Below, one piece after another: positions 45,121 to 55,999 of a stretch of 64,000 bases of DNA. Under the pieces are notes generated by a model that saw nothing but the letters and a program-made list of their open reading frames with translations, did not search any database and had not been told where the DNA came from. The translations under genes were made by a program, and so were the position numbers. Source of the stretch: Heterohyrax brucei (lineage: Eukaryota; Chordata; Mammalia; Hyracoidea; Procaviidae); contig CM053162.1 of assembly GCA_028571685.1 (NCBI GenBank), positions 5,894,001 through 5,958,000 of the forward strand, given 5' to 3'. How positions within the stretch are numbered: position 1 is the first letter of the stretch; each line of letters starts with the position of its first letter.

Positions 45121-46651
45121 CCCCAGCCTCCGGTGGGAAGAGACAGCAGAAGGAGTAGGCACTTGGAAGTGATGCTTGTTTCAAAAGCAGTTTCCCATTA
45201 CTTCACAGGAGAAAACTTTCTTATACCCAATGCATTCTAGAAAACCAGAAGTAGAATATTCCTTTCTAACAATGGAAATTTAGCCAGATACAAGGTGAGT
45301 GGCCACAATAAATAAAATACTGGCCAACAAACTTTAAACTGCTTTAGTAATTATTTTTGATACCATGACGGGGGTATTTACAGTCTGACAATGAATACCA
45401 GAGCATCTAATTATTGCAAGCTGACTGAACCTGAATCAGTCTCACCACACTGCACAGCAGAAAGAGGGCCAAGGATGGCCACTGGTAGATACACTAACAT
45501 GCTCAATGCAGCCAATTTCAACAGCTATGTGGCCCCTGTGATGTACTACACAGCAAGCTGGCATTTCCTCAGCTGTGATTTGGGGCACATTCGAGGTCAT
45601 GTTTATATGTCCAAACTCACTATTGGATATCAGCCTTGCAAAGTCTCTACAGAATTAATGCTGGCTTCTGAGGAGATGGATTACAGAGGTAGCTTGGCAG
45701 CCAAAGCCCATCACTTCCCCCTCCTTTCCCTTATCTATCTGTCTCATTTATCTAATCTTCACAGCAATGCAGAGGAGATGTTTATCACAGGTTGAAAAAA
45801 AAGTTAGCATAGTTGGTCTCTCAGCTAGAGTTTTGGTTGGAGACAGTGGGTGGAAGGTCAGGGACGAAAATTCACTCCACAGTTTCCCTCTTCTCTGAGA
45901 CAGTTCTTAAAGTGGCTCTTCTTCAAAATTACTCCTGAAATGCACCATGGTATGCCACCTCCTCAAGAAGGTGATGTTGCTGTACCAGGAAATGGCAGTG
46001 GGTGAGGTTTCAAACTCAGCCATCCTGGACTAATTCAGGTAAGCATGGCTAGACCCGGCCATTGTCAGTATCAGGGACATGGTCACATGGTACCATGATG
46101 CAGCCCCCAAAAGAGATGGAGAACTAGAAAGGCGTAAGTATCCAGCACAAACCTGGACAGTCTCTCACCACCACCAGTTTTGCCACACGCTTGAGCTACA
46201 CAAACCTCCCAACCTCAGCATCCCTTCTGCCTATTCTGCCACATATGTAAGGATCATCCAGGCATTCAGGATTGAATCTTGGAACTTCCAACTGCCCAAA
46301 CTCCAAACAGTTCAGAACCCTCACAGCCTTATCTTTGCTAGCCTCAGTGTCTGCCCTTCAGTGTCTTCTGATAGCCTGGCTCTCCACTCAGCTGGCACGA
46401 GCCTTCAGTACTTCTGTAAACGTCTCCTCTACCACTGCCAGGCCTGACACCCTCCCCTCCATATGTGGCCCACAGACAGTCCACAGTCTGACTGACCTAA
46501 CACCCTAGGCAGAACCTAGGCAGAGAGAAAGAAGGCTGCAGGGACATGTCATTTACCATTTCCATGGTGGGTCCTATTACTTTTGGCTTCTGCGCATTGT
46601 ACCTGGTTCCTTTCCTTGGAAAAGTTTTCTCTTATAGACGATAAAAAATAT
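45121..46651. other. 1.5 kb without recognised repeats; two long open frames
   Basis: Plus-strand frames of 134 codons (45391-45795) and 122 codons (46079-46447) lie close together. Neither has a signal peptide, known domain, strong start context or splice partner that I can identify, and codon use looks random. They could belong to a decayed retrogene or be chance. Confidence 0.35.
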
Positions 46652-46797
46652 AAAACTAAACTCATTGCTATCAAGGCAATTCTGACACACAGGACAGAGT
46701 AAAACTACCCCACAGAGTTTCCAAGGAGTGCCTGGTGGATTCGAACATCTGACTTTTTGATTAGCAGCTCTCAATCACTACGCCACCAGGATTTCCC
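46652..46797 (-). repeat. AfroSINE
   Basis: Reversed tail 'ctcattgctatcaaggcaat', body 'acaggacagagtaaaactac', 'gagtttccaaggagtgcctg', 'gtggattcgaacatctgact', reversed head 'actacgccaccaggatttcc'. Nearly full length. Confidence 0.92.
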
Positions 46798-47942
46798 TCA
46801 CCGACTATTTGAGCAAGCACATATTGTCAATGGCATGCAGCCAGCATAGGCTGTCACTGCAGTCTTTGATGATGAAAACTCCCATGTGTGGCTGACCAAA
46901 CGAGGATCCAGCCACACATGTAACTACTGCAGAGTGAATGAACATAAGGCATGTAGAGAAAACTGCCAAACCTGTGATTTTCTGCAGTTGTGCCCAGTAT
47001 TGCCAAAGTTCTATAAATGCAGCCCTCTACATCCTTATCTCCTGTTGATTAAAAATAGTGGTTTTACTGAAATTGCCACATCTATATAAAAAGAAACATC
47101 TAAAATAATGAAGGAAGTCTAGTACTCATGCTACAGTAATAAAACCACAGAAGTGTGGACTTAGGGGATCAAGTTATTTTTGGATTTGGGATGTGATGAA
47201 AGACAGAGAGAAGGAGATATAAAACTGGAAGCAGAGTACAGCAAAAGTATCTGCCTAGAACCCTTTAAAGATGGGCCAGAAGAGTATTAAATAAAGAAAT
47301 GATTAATAAAGAACGGGGTAAAAAAAATCCAAGTTTGACTTTCCTGCCTGAAGATCGGTGGACAGTGTGTACCTTAACCATCCCTTCAGTCAAATGTCCC
47401 TGTAAATTCTTCTGAAAAGCAGCATGCCTTAGGTAACAAGAGACACTACAATGAAATGAGTGCTTCTACCCTTTATAGCCTCTGGTCACTCTTTTTCTCT
47501 TGCTGCACAGAAATATTCCAGCTGCCACCACTTTAGCCCCCTGAGTGTTTGCCTGTGCCCCATCCTTTCCTGAAGCTTCTCAGGGATTCATCACAATCTG
47601 TGACTGGCTCCGAAGTACTGATACAGGGTTACTTGCAGCTGGAGTGTCACCTTTCAGTCCTGCTTTGGAAAGAAAGTGGGTTTTAGGGAGAAAGAAGCAA
47701 ACAAACTGTGATGCTTCACCGCCAACTCACAGGAAATGCAGACTAAGTGAGTGAGGTTTATGAACTGTGGTTTTGTGACAGACTCCCAGCTTCCATTGTT
47801 GTAGAAATTAGTTAACCTTTGATTTGAACTGTAAGACCAAAACAGCCTGTGACTAAACGGTATCAGCTAGCATCTCAACTCTGTAATAGGAGAAGGCGTC
47901 ACTGGTGGGGCTATTAATTTTGGCACTACTGATATTTTGTAA
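46798..47942. other. No gene or repeat recognised; short Cys-rich open frame
   Basis: A 67-codon plus-strand frame (46886-47089) contains HTCNYCRVNEHKACRENC and QTCDFLQLC, seven cysteines in about 35 residues. I do not recognise it, and no splice context is evident. 47281-47300 is A-rich. No repeat family is seen. Confidence 0.3.
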
Positions 47943-48103
47943 GGGAAACCCCAGAGGCACAGCAGTTAAGTGCTATGACTGCTCACCAAAAGGTTGGCAG
48001 TACAAATTTGCCAGGCACTCCTTGGAAACACTGTGGAGCAATTCTACTCTGTCCTATAGGGTCACCATGAATCAGAACTGACTCAACGGTGGTAGGTTTT
48101 TGG
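47943..48103 (+). repeat. AfroSINE
   Basis: Head 'gggaaaccccagaggcacag', 'gactgctcaccaaaaggttg', body 'actccttggaaacactgtgg', 'attctactctgtcctatagg', tail 'gaatcagaactgactcaacg'. Nearly full length. Confidence 0.92.
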
Positions 48104-48500
48104 CAATATATTTCAAAAATCTAATCGTATATGAACAATTAGAAAATTGGTTTGGGTCATTCAGAGACAAGAAAACTAAACTTATACCAAGTCTGCAATG
48201 GCCTCTATATCTCTTGTACGTTTCGCTTTATATTAAAAAGGAAAAAGAATGTGAACTACATATCTCTTCCCAGTTATGAAAATAACACCAATTCTGATGA
48301 AGTCTGGGCAGGAGAGTGGGAACACTTATGGCCAAGATGAACTGAACAGAACACCTGCATACAACGGTTTACAGATGGCTGAAGCCAGAAGTAAGGCCTG
48401 AAGAGGAAGAGCACAGGTCTTAATCCCAACTAGTTGAACTCAGTCAGGCCTCAGACAGTGGACCTAACCTCACTGAGTTTCAGGTAACTTACGTGCAGTA
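48104..48500. other. No gene or repeat recognised
   Basis: The frame at 48152-48340 has no known signature. Confidence 0.3.
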
Positions 48501-48694
48501 AGGATCCCTGGTGGGGCAATAGTTAAGCACTCAGCTGCGAACAGAAAGGTCAGCAGTTTGAATATAGCAGTGGTTCTGCAGGAGAAAAGACCTGGCAAAA
48601 TCTCCCACAAAGATGAGAACATAGAAAACCTTTCGGAGTAGACCGATATGAGGTCTCTACAAGCAGAATCCAGTCAACAGAACACAACAACAGC
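48501..48694 (+). repeat. AfroSINE, second subtype
   Basis: Head 'ggatccctggtggggcaata' and 'aaaggtcagcagtttgaata', then the subtype-specific block 'gcaggagaaaagacctggca' with 'atgagaacatagaaaacctt', tail ending 'acacaacaacagc'. It shares its middle block with the copy at 61160. Confidence 0.82.
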
Positions 48695-48849
48695 ACTGGA
48701 GATACCATTTCCTACTGCATGAGATTAGTGAGATGATGAAGGGAAACCACACAAGCACAGCCTGTACTGGCACTGCTCTCTGTGTGGCAGAGGCCCAGCA
48801 GAGGACAGCGGGGATAATGCTTCCTCATTCTTAGGCATGCAATAGTCTC

Positions 48850-49220
48850 ATGTGTTGGAGTAGGCTGTAAATTAACAGGCAAAGGGCATGCCTTATTTTT
48901 CTCTTGTGTCCCACAGACATGGTATTGAGGACAAAGTAAGCTCTCAATAAATCTTTGCTGCCTGATAAATATTTGATTAAAACCTCTACCTTTTGTCTAC
49001 TCTTGAAAAGTACGAGTCCTGGGGCCTGTGGCTACTTTGACACCCACAATCTCTCTCAATGCTTGACCTCAGCTTCCCACCTACACTACTTTAGGCACAT
49101 TGGACTACTTCTCACTGATACCTGCATACTGTTTACTTTTAGGATTCAGTGGTCTCACACTTCATTTGGGATGTCCTATGCCCTTCCTCTTACTGTTTTT
49201 AAACAGACTTTCATCCCCCC
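48850..49220 (+). repeat. L2 LINE fragments
   Basis: 'aaagggcatgccttattttt' and 'aagctctcaataaatctttg' at 48878-48957 are the L2 3' end. 49070-49220 ('ctacactactttaggcacat', 'gggatgtcctatgcccttcc') resembles the L2 UTR again, so two fragments may adjoin. Confidence 0.5.
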
Positions 49221-49346
49221 ATCAAAATCAACTTTAAATACGCTTTATCTGAACTTTATTAAACTCTTCTCCAATTACTCAATTAGAGCATGCCATCTTT
49301 CTCTACAGCAACTTTGGATATTGCAGACAGGTTGTACAGTATGTTC

Positions 49347-49946
49347 TGTGTGGTAGTTAATGTTATATTTCAACTTGGTTACGCCATGATTCTCAGAGGC
49401 TTGGCAGACATTCTATAATCATCCTTCATTTTGTGGTCTGACATGTATAGATAATCAGTTGGAAAGGAGAGTTTCCTTGGATGTATGGCCTGTATCTAAT
49501 GTATATGGATGTCCTAGTGATGCTCCTGCTTTCTCTTGATCCTGGATTTATCCCATCATTCTCTAATTTCCTGTTTGGAACATGAGATGCTTCCATTCTG
49601 CTACCAGACCTGTAGATTTTGGGTTCATTAGCCTCTGAGTCAGGAGAACCTTCCATACTGCTGCCTAATCCATGGATTTAGAACTTACCAGCACATTGAA
49701 TTGCATGTATATATTTATATCTACCCCAGTGGCATGGTGATTAAGCGCTATGCCTGCTAACCAAAAGATCAGCAGTTTAAACCTGCCAGGCACTCCTTGG
49801 AAACTCTATGGAGCAGTTCTACTCTGTCCTAAAGGGTCGCTATGAGTTGGAATAGACTTGACAGCTGTGGGTTTGTTTTTTGGTTTGCTTTTATTTATAT
49901 TTACATTTCACTGGTTTTGTTCCTCTAGAGAACCCAATCTGAGACA
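49347..49946 (+). mobile_element. ERVL-type LTR interrupted by an AfroSINE
   Basis: 'tggtagttaatgttatattt' and 'caacttggttacgccatgat' begin it, and 'ttcctctagagaacccaatc' with 'tgagaca' ends it, a pattern I know from old mammalian ERVL-class LTRs. The SINE at 49725-49891 splits it. The LTR itself is about 430 bp. No clear flanking duplication. Confidence 0.55.
49725..49891 (+). repeat. AfroSINE with target-site duplication
   Basis: Head 'cccagtggcatggtgattaa', 'gcctgctaaccaaaagatca', body 'actccttggaaactctatgg', 'agcagttctactctgtccta', tail 'tatgagttggaatagacttg'. Flanked by tatttatatctac (49712-49724) and tatttatatttac (49892-49904), a 13-bp duplication with one change. It shows LINE-type insertion into the LTR. 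Confidence 0.93.
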
Positions 49947-50409
49947 CCATGTTAAACATGTTTTACCTTATTTTGAAAATAAAGAGGAGAAAGAAAATCA
50001 AGATCAAAGGTTACCTCGGAGAATTTCAGATGGTCACAAATGATAGCCAACTTGAGTTTCTCACTTTCTTCCTCAGTCAGGTACTGTCCTGGGCAAGGAA
50101 TGGGACTCTAGAAAATAGACTTACCTTTAGCCTTTCCGTCACCTTTCCTGTGTCCCTGTGCCTGTCCTCATGGCTGGTGTATGTGAAGCCTGCACCTAAG
50201 ACTGGTCTTCAACCAGTCTCTGAAGGAGTTAGAGCCCAGCCTAACAGGAGATTAGTAGGCTAATCCACAATTTGTTGTCAAAACCTAACACTCTTTAAAA
50301 ATTGTACTACGGAAATTAGGCTTGCCAGACAAGCTGGGATGCACAAGCACTCTATAGAAAGGGAATACTAACATACACCCCATGGTCATTAGGGTTACCT
50401 GGCTCAGGA
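49947..50409. other. No gene or repeat recognised
   Basis: The frame at 49949-50263 (104 codons) has no family signature. No repeat recognised. Confidence 0.35.
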
Positions 50410-50936
50410 CTCTCAGTGGTCTGGCAGTTATATACAGTCTGGCAGATGTATTATGAGGTGATAATTTCCATGACGAGGTTTAATCTAATGTGACCACCTT
50501 CATGATGGGATCTGCTGTGAGTAGCCGACCTGTTGAAAGGGAGTTTCTTTGAGGTATAGCACGCATTGAATATAAGTTGACTCTGTGGCAAGGCTCACAG
50601 GATTTTTCTCACTTTGAATCCTGCAGCTCTCTCCCGTTTGCATGTCTGGTTTTGGAACTTGAGCTAGCATGTTAGATATGGTACTGCCTTCCAATCTTCA
50701 GATTCTTAGGTCTTTTATACCCTGTAAAGCAAGAACTCTGCTGTCTTACTTCCCAATCTTAGGTTCTCCGGCCCCTGTAGCTACATGAATCAGGAGAAGC
50801 CTTTAGACTGAGCTATAGATTTGGGATGTTCCAGCCTCTACAACCATGTGAAACATTTCCTCGATCTAAATCCCTTCAGATAGATATTTATACACTTTAC
50901 CCATTTTGCTTCTCTAGAGACCCCAGCCTGAGATAC
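50410..50936 (+). mobile_element. ERVL-type LTR, old
   Basis: The end 'cttctctagagaccccagcc' with 'tgagata' parallels the end of the LTR at 49347-49946. Internal phrases such as 'gatgttccagcctctacaac' and 'agtttctttgaggtatagc' fit the same class. The 5' limit is a guess. Confidence 0.45.
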
Positions 50937-50954
50937 TCTCCTATAATCCAAGCC

Positions 50955-51478
50955 TGTTTTAGTCAGCTAGGGCTGCTTTAACAGAAATACCACAGAGTGG
51001 ATGGCTTTAACAAAGGAAGGTTTATTCTTACACAGTCCGGTAGGCTACAAGTCCAATTCAGAATGTCCTCTCCAGGGGAAAGCTTTCCCCCTTGTTGGCT
51101 CTGGAGGAAAGTCCGGTATTGTTTCAGTCTTTGTCCAGGGAGCATCTTAGCACAGGAACCTCAGGTCTCAAGGACGTGCTCTTCTCCTGGTGCTGCTTGC
51201 TTGATGGTGTGAGGTCCCCAATTCTCAGCCTGCTTCCTTTGCCTTTTACCATTTGCAGGATGAAAGGATTAAGGGTGGCGCAAGCCATGCTCCAAGGAAA
51301 CTCCCTTTACAGTGGAGCAGGGAGGTGATCTTATAAATGGATTTACAGTCCTACCCTTATCCTTTAACATACAGCACAGCAAAATCAGAAAACGGAGGAC
51401 AGTCATAGACTGCAGGGAATCATGGCCCAGCCACACGGCTATACCTGTTTTGGGGGGGACACATTTCAATCCACGACA
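50955..51478 (-). mobile_element. Solo LTR of MLT1-like family, copy 5, with perfect 5-bp duplication
   Basis: It begins TGTTTTAGTCAGCTAGGG and ends CAATCCACGACA (524 bp). The five bases on both sides are aagcc (50950-50954 and 51479-51483), an exact target-site duplication of the length used by ERVL/MaLR elements. It is the sister of copy 2 at 19826. Open frames 50997-51212 and 51092-51328 run through it and are not genes. Confidence 0.93.
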
Positions 51479-51483
51479 AAGCC

Positions 51484-52860
51484 TAATATTGTTTTGGTAC
51501 AATGAAGACCTCAGCCTGGGAGTCCTGGCGTGTAAGCATCACGTCCTGTTTAAGCCAGTGGTGTATATTATTTCTGTCCCTATTTGGTACTAGTGCCAAC
51601 TCTAATCACTCATTGGGACACACTTTATAACCCTTCCCCAAGCCAGGAACCAGCCTCCAACATCCCTCCGATTTTCTCTGAAGAATGTCCTACATCTATG
51701 ATTGAATACTACACGTATGGGGAGAACCATGGCTTAGGACCAAAGCCAGAGCTCAGACCAACTTCAGGCTCCATGTTTCTTTCTAGCAAAGTGTGTAGAC
51801 CCCAGGGCCCAGGTAGCAGTGCCCAGCCAGCACACAGTTCCCCTTCCATACTAGTGTGCCTCCCAGAAACTGTGTCTGTATAAAGTGTACTGGGGGAGAA
51901 GAACAGAAGGAAGGAAATCCAGTTCATGGCACAAGGCCATTCTTTCTCTCTGGATAAACAGAGTCACTGCTCATCAATACCCAAAGCACACAGGAAAGGA
52001 GGCAGACTTATTAGAGCTAAAATCCCAAAGTCACCAAAAGGACTCCAGGGTCACAGGGGCCTTCCTTGTTGTCTACTGACTGGCTATGGCTACACATCAT
52101 TCCATCTTATTGGTAGTGCCACTGCGGTCACAATGATTACCCAGACCCTAGGTGGAAGGGACACTGGCTGGCAGCAAGCTGTCAATTTCACACAAGAAAG
52201 GTCACCCAGTTACTAAGCATCATTTCTCCCATCTGGAATTTTGATGAAACAGGTCAGGATAGGAAAGCAGAGCCAAGACACAGATGCAGGTTGGAGTGGC
52301 TAAGGCTTCTCCCTTCTTTTCACATAGCATGCAAAGTACAAAGCCCACAGAATCTTCTCCTCTCTCTTGGGTCCCCGTGAGGACAGATGGAGAGAGGAGG
52401 GAATCCCCAGAGTGTGGAAAATGGCTCAGTAAGACAAGGGAATTAAGATTAATTAACTGCAAATAAATATCTGTATCTCTCCACATAGTTGATCTCCACT
52501 CTGTGACAGCAGGTGCAGGATGTATCCTCCAGAAAAATGACCTGCAATGTTTGCAACTAAGACATTACTTTCGCTCTCACTTGCTGCTACTCAGGAGCCC
52601 TTTCCTCATCCTGAGGTGGAGAACCCCATTATCTGCAAATTTTCTGTTAGATTTCTTCACCTATCCTTTGTGATAGCTGACAGTTCGAAGAACTTCCCCT
52701 CAGAGAAACACAGATGTCTTAAATCCATTTGTTGCAGAAGGTGGCTCAGACCAGCATCCACCATGTCCGTTTTTGTCATTTCCATCATAAGATGAAGGTG
52801 CAAAGAGGGAGCAATGAAGACAGACCCAGATCAGCGGGCCATAGCTGCCCTATCTATCTT
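51484..52860. other. 1.4 kb without recognised genes or repeats
   Basis: Several frames of 60-99 codons (51584-51883 and 51926-52216 plus, 52220-52486 minus) overlap each other and have no family signature. No repeat recognised. Confidence 0.35.
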
Positions 52861-52873
52861 ATGTAGCGAGGGG

Positions 52874-52881
52874 TATAAAAA
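52874..52881 (+). promoter_or_regulatory. Possible TATA box
   Basis: 'gaggggtataaaaacccta' contains tataaaaa flanked by G and C runs, a good TATA context. A start site would fall near 52905. A CRE-like 'tgatgtca' follows at about 52934, that is, downstream of the expected start. Chance TATA strings are common in AT-rich introns, so support is weak. Confidence 0.25.
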
Positions 52882-52904
52882 CCCTAAAAGCCACTTTGCT
52901 AGGC

Positions 52905-53093
52905 CGGAAGGAATGACAAGAAAAGTTCTCACCGGTGATGTCACCTGAAGGAAGGACACACCTGCTGTTCACATCCATTGCTGACAAAAAGTCCAGAGCT
53001 GGCTAAACGAGGCCCCAGGATGTGCCAGAGCAGATCTGCAGAGAGGATTTTTGCAGGCGGATTCCACAGTGGTCCAGAGAGCATTCTCAGCAG
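52905..53093 (+). ncRNA. Possible first exon of a transcript antisense to NTM
   Basis: If the TATA box at 52874 is used, an exon of about 190 bp would end at 'ctcagcag' before a strong donor gtaaga (53094-53099). It has short upstream-type frames only, one of 12 codons at 52914-52949, so it would be non-coding. Antisense lncRNAs of NTM are known in human; no homology is claimed. It could also be coincidence. Confidence 0.2.
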
Positions 53094-53099
53094 GTAAGA

Positions 53100-53929
53100 T
53101 GTACAGAGCTGGGTCTCCTGTCCCTGTGATTCATTCCCAAGGGTAGTTGGTAGCTGACAAGGAATGAGTTGGTTTTTAGACCAAATCCCTGGTTTCCTTT
53201 CATTGTCTCTTCGCTGCTTTCCAGGCTTTTGTGTGTCTTTGCTTCTGAAGGCCCAAGTCTGTGACTCTTTTTAGAACCTGCCTGGAGGCTATGGGTGCCT
53301 CTTTGCACCCACTCTCAGACAGTAGGAGGTGTCTTGGATTTGTGTTCCCCCAGGGCAACCAGTAGCTGGCTGACTGATGTGGGAGTATGAAAGCCTGGTT
53401 CTCTTTACAACTTCAGAGCTTCCCTTCAGGAGAAAGTTGAGCCACTCTTTATAAACCTCTGCTTAACATGGTGCTTTCGCCTGGCTGGCTGCCATTCCAT
53501 GTCCTGTCTCCCCAACTCCTTTATCAATCTCTCCTGGGAGCATGTCACTGTCACACAAATCCGCATCCCAAATCCACTTCTGGAAAACAGGCACTAACAC
53601 AATCACATCTGTAATTCTCACAAAGGTTTTGTAATTATAGGAGAAAACATTAAACAAAGGGACTCTAAGATGCTTTGGAGGACGCAAAAAAGGGCAGCTG
53701 CTAGAAAATCTCAGACAGTTCTGTAGTCAGGCATTGAGAGCAGGTGTTCCATGCTCCTCGGAAAGAGGAGGTGGGCTGAGAAGAGCCAACAGCCAGAAAG
53801 CCAGGAGAGTAGAGGGCCAGTGTAGTTCTAAAGAGATTTCTCCAAAGACTGAGGGTCTTTCTGGGATTTAGGGCACTAACACCAGCCAAGCCAGCCAATC
53901 ATCTGGAGACAGTGTAAGGACTTTGGTAG
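53100..53929. other. No gene or repeat recognised
   Basis: Nothing recognised. 'accagccaagccagccaatc' at 53881 faintly resembles a reversed SINE tail. Confidence 0.35.
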
Positions 53930-54205
53930 TAGACAAAGAGAGTACTCTGGAGTGGGTAAGTCTTGAGCCCATTTTGAATGAATAGTATGTTTAGACAGAG
54001 ACTAGGCAAGAAGATATTCCACACAGGGAGACAATGATGTCTAAAGGGTTCTATTAGCATAGCCTACATGTATGAAGGGCATGGGTATGGGACAGAAGTC
54101 GAGGGCTCTCTGCAGATACCAAGCAAGACAGCTAGGAATAAACACTGGAGTGAGATCATAGAGGGTCTAGACAGCCACACAAAGGAATTTGCTGTTGTCT
54201 GGAGT
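53930..54205 (+). repeat. Ancient mammalian LINE (L2/L3/CR1 type)
   Basis: 'gagtactctggagtgggtaa', 'gaagatattccacacaggga' and 'gagtgagatcatagagggtc' parallel the second half of the old repeat at 6250. Confidence 0.45.
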
Positions 54206-54210
54206 TTTTA

Positions 54211-54380
54211 GCTGTCATCACATCAGCTCCTATTCATGACGATTTTATGTCTAACAGAAAATGTTGCCCAGTCATATGCCATCTCTGTGATCACTGAAAT
54301 GTTTCAGTTCAGTGTCGTGGATACTGTGTCAATCCATCTCACTAGGGTTTCCCTCACTGTTATGGCCCTCTAGTTCAATA
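54211..54380 (-). mobile_element. RTE 3' end fragment
   Basis: 'gctgtcatcacatcagctcc', 'gaaaatgttgcccagtcata' and 'gtggatactgtgtcaatcca' are the reversed RTE 3' terminus, about 160 bp. Strongly diverged. Confidence 0.6.
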
Positions 54381-54411
54381 ACCAGGATACTGTTCTCGGG
54401 TGCACTAGTGA

Positions 54412-54577
54412 GAAGCTTTTTGATGTAGTGGCTAGACTTACAGCTGCAAATCAAAAGGTCAGAAGTTTGAATCTACCAGTGGCTCCTTGGGAACCTTATG
54501 GGGCAGTTCTACTAAGTCCTACAGAGTTGCTATGAGTCCAGTCAACTCTACAGCAATGTGCTTAGTTTTTGGTTTGG
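54412..54577 (+). repeat. AfroSINE
   Basis: Head 'gaagctttttgatgtagtgg', 'aaatcaaaaggtcagaagtt', body 'ggctccttgggaaccttatg', 'gggcagttctactaagtcct', tail 'gttgctatgagtccagtcaa' then 'agtttttggtttgg'. Confidence 0.88.
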
Positions 54578-54979
54578 AGTAGCCAAACAGAATGACAAAA
54601 ATCATATCTCAGAACAATGATGTAGCATACAGGAGAGAGAAGACAAGCGATGTGGGGAAGCCAGCCACTGAGGAAGCTAGAAACAGGAGGGAGAATTCCT
54701 CTGAAGGTTTCACCTTCAAAATATGCTTGGTTACATTCAGAGCAACAGATACTTACAAAGACATTCTCATATATAGATAGCATCAACTTAAAGAGGGCTG
54801 GCAGTAGAATCTGAGAAGCAGGGATTTTTCTGGCTCACAAGATGTCCATCTATTGGTTAGGCTGTTTAATAGTCTTTCCACCTATTATGACCTATTAGGC
54901 CCATTCACTATTATCTGCATTGCACTTTCAGCTGTTACCACCAAAGATGCAATCAGCTGAAGTGTATGAGAATAGAAAA
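54578..54979. other. No gene or repeat recognised
   Basis: I see nothing recognisable in this stretch. Confidence 0.3.
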
Positions 54980-55240
54980 TTATTAATTTATCAATTTTAT
55001 TAACATCTATTGAATACCTCCTATGTGTGTTGAGTTAGCTCTTAATACAGTACAGAGGTGAGCAAGACAGGCATTCTGCTCACTGAGAAAAGGAGCAGAC
55101 CAAGACAGGATTATACTAAATGAGTGTGATGATTGTTACCACGTGGTGCTGGGGAACTTATCCTAGTCTAAGGAGCCAGGGAAGATCTTGTGGAAGTTTT
55201 CTTTTGCTGAAAGTTTTACAAATGAGAATATATGTAACGC
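54980..55240 (+). repeat. Ancient mammalian LINE (L2/L3/CR1 type)
   Basis: 'tctattgaatacctcctatg' and 'cagtacagaggtgagcaaga' with 'ggagccagggaagatcttgt' follow the same consensus as the copies at 6250 and 11470. Confidence 0.5.
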
Positions 55241-55454
55241 TTGGAAGGATGTGTGAAACCATTTACCAGCCTGCAGATGAAGAGCTCAGAGGGGCTAAAT
55301 CTATGGAGTGATTGTGTTTATAAGTTTATGCAACTTATAAGATTATGCAACTACTTAGTTCAATAAAGATTTGGAATTAGAGTCTACATCTCCGAATTCT
55401 TTAACCTGAGATAAAATAATACTGTTTTCTGGGATTAGTGGATTCTAAGGAGGG

Positions 55455-55632
55455 TAACAGCATCAGGTAAGAGGGATAACAGCATCAGGTGAGAGGGATA
55501 ACAGCATCAGGTAAGGAGGATAACAGCATCAGGTAAGAGGGATAACAGCATCAGGTGAGAGGGATAACAGCATCCGGAAAGGAAGATAACAACATCAGGT
55601 GAAGAAGGTAACAGCATCAGGTAGGAGGGTAA
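55455..55632 (+). repeat. 22-bp minisatellite, about eight units
   Basis: Units start at 55455, 55477, 55499, 55521, 55543, 55565, 55587 and 55609, each 22 bp apart, with a last partial unit at 55630. The core is taacagcatcaggtaagagg. Variants are ggtgag, ggaaag and ggtgaa. Most units contain caggtaag or caggtgag, which is a consensus splice donor on the plus strand. The 71-codon minus frame at 55507-55722 is a translation of the repeat. Confidence 0.97.
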
Positions 55633-55999
55633 AGATAGAATGAGAAGCCCCCACTTTTCTGTCAGTGGAGGCTTGCCTGTTACTGTGATACTGGAAGTTA
55701 TGCCACTAGTATTTAGGTACAAGCAAGGTCACCCATGCTAGACAGATTTCACTGAGCTTCCAGACTAAGACAGACTAGGAAGAAGGACCTGGCGGTCTAC
55801 TTTGGAAAAGAATAAGCCAGGGAAAACTGGCAGTGAATGGCAGTGAAACATTGCCAGATATGGTGCCAGAAAGTGAGCCCCCCCGGTTGGAAGGCACTCA
55901 GAAGACAAGTGAGGAAGTGCTGCCTCTTCCATGTAGAGTTGATTATAATGACACGGATTGAGTAAGGCTTTGAGGATCTTCATTTGCTGATGTGGCACA
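55633..55999. other. No gene or repeat recognised
   Basis: I see nothing recognisable in this stretch. Confidence 0.35.

Noticed and set aside
45391..45795. 134-codon open frame as a gene
   Set aside because: No family, signal peptide, splice sites or codon bias could be identified. It is reported only as an observation.
55455..55632. CRISPR-like array
   Set aside because: Units are directly adjacent with no unique spacers, there are no cas genes, and the genome is mammalian. It is a minisatellite.
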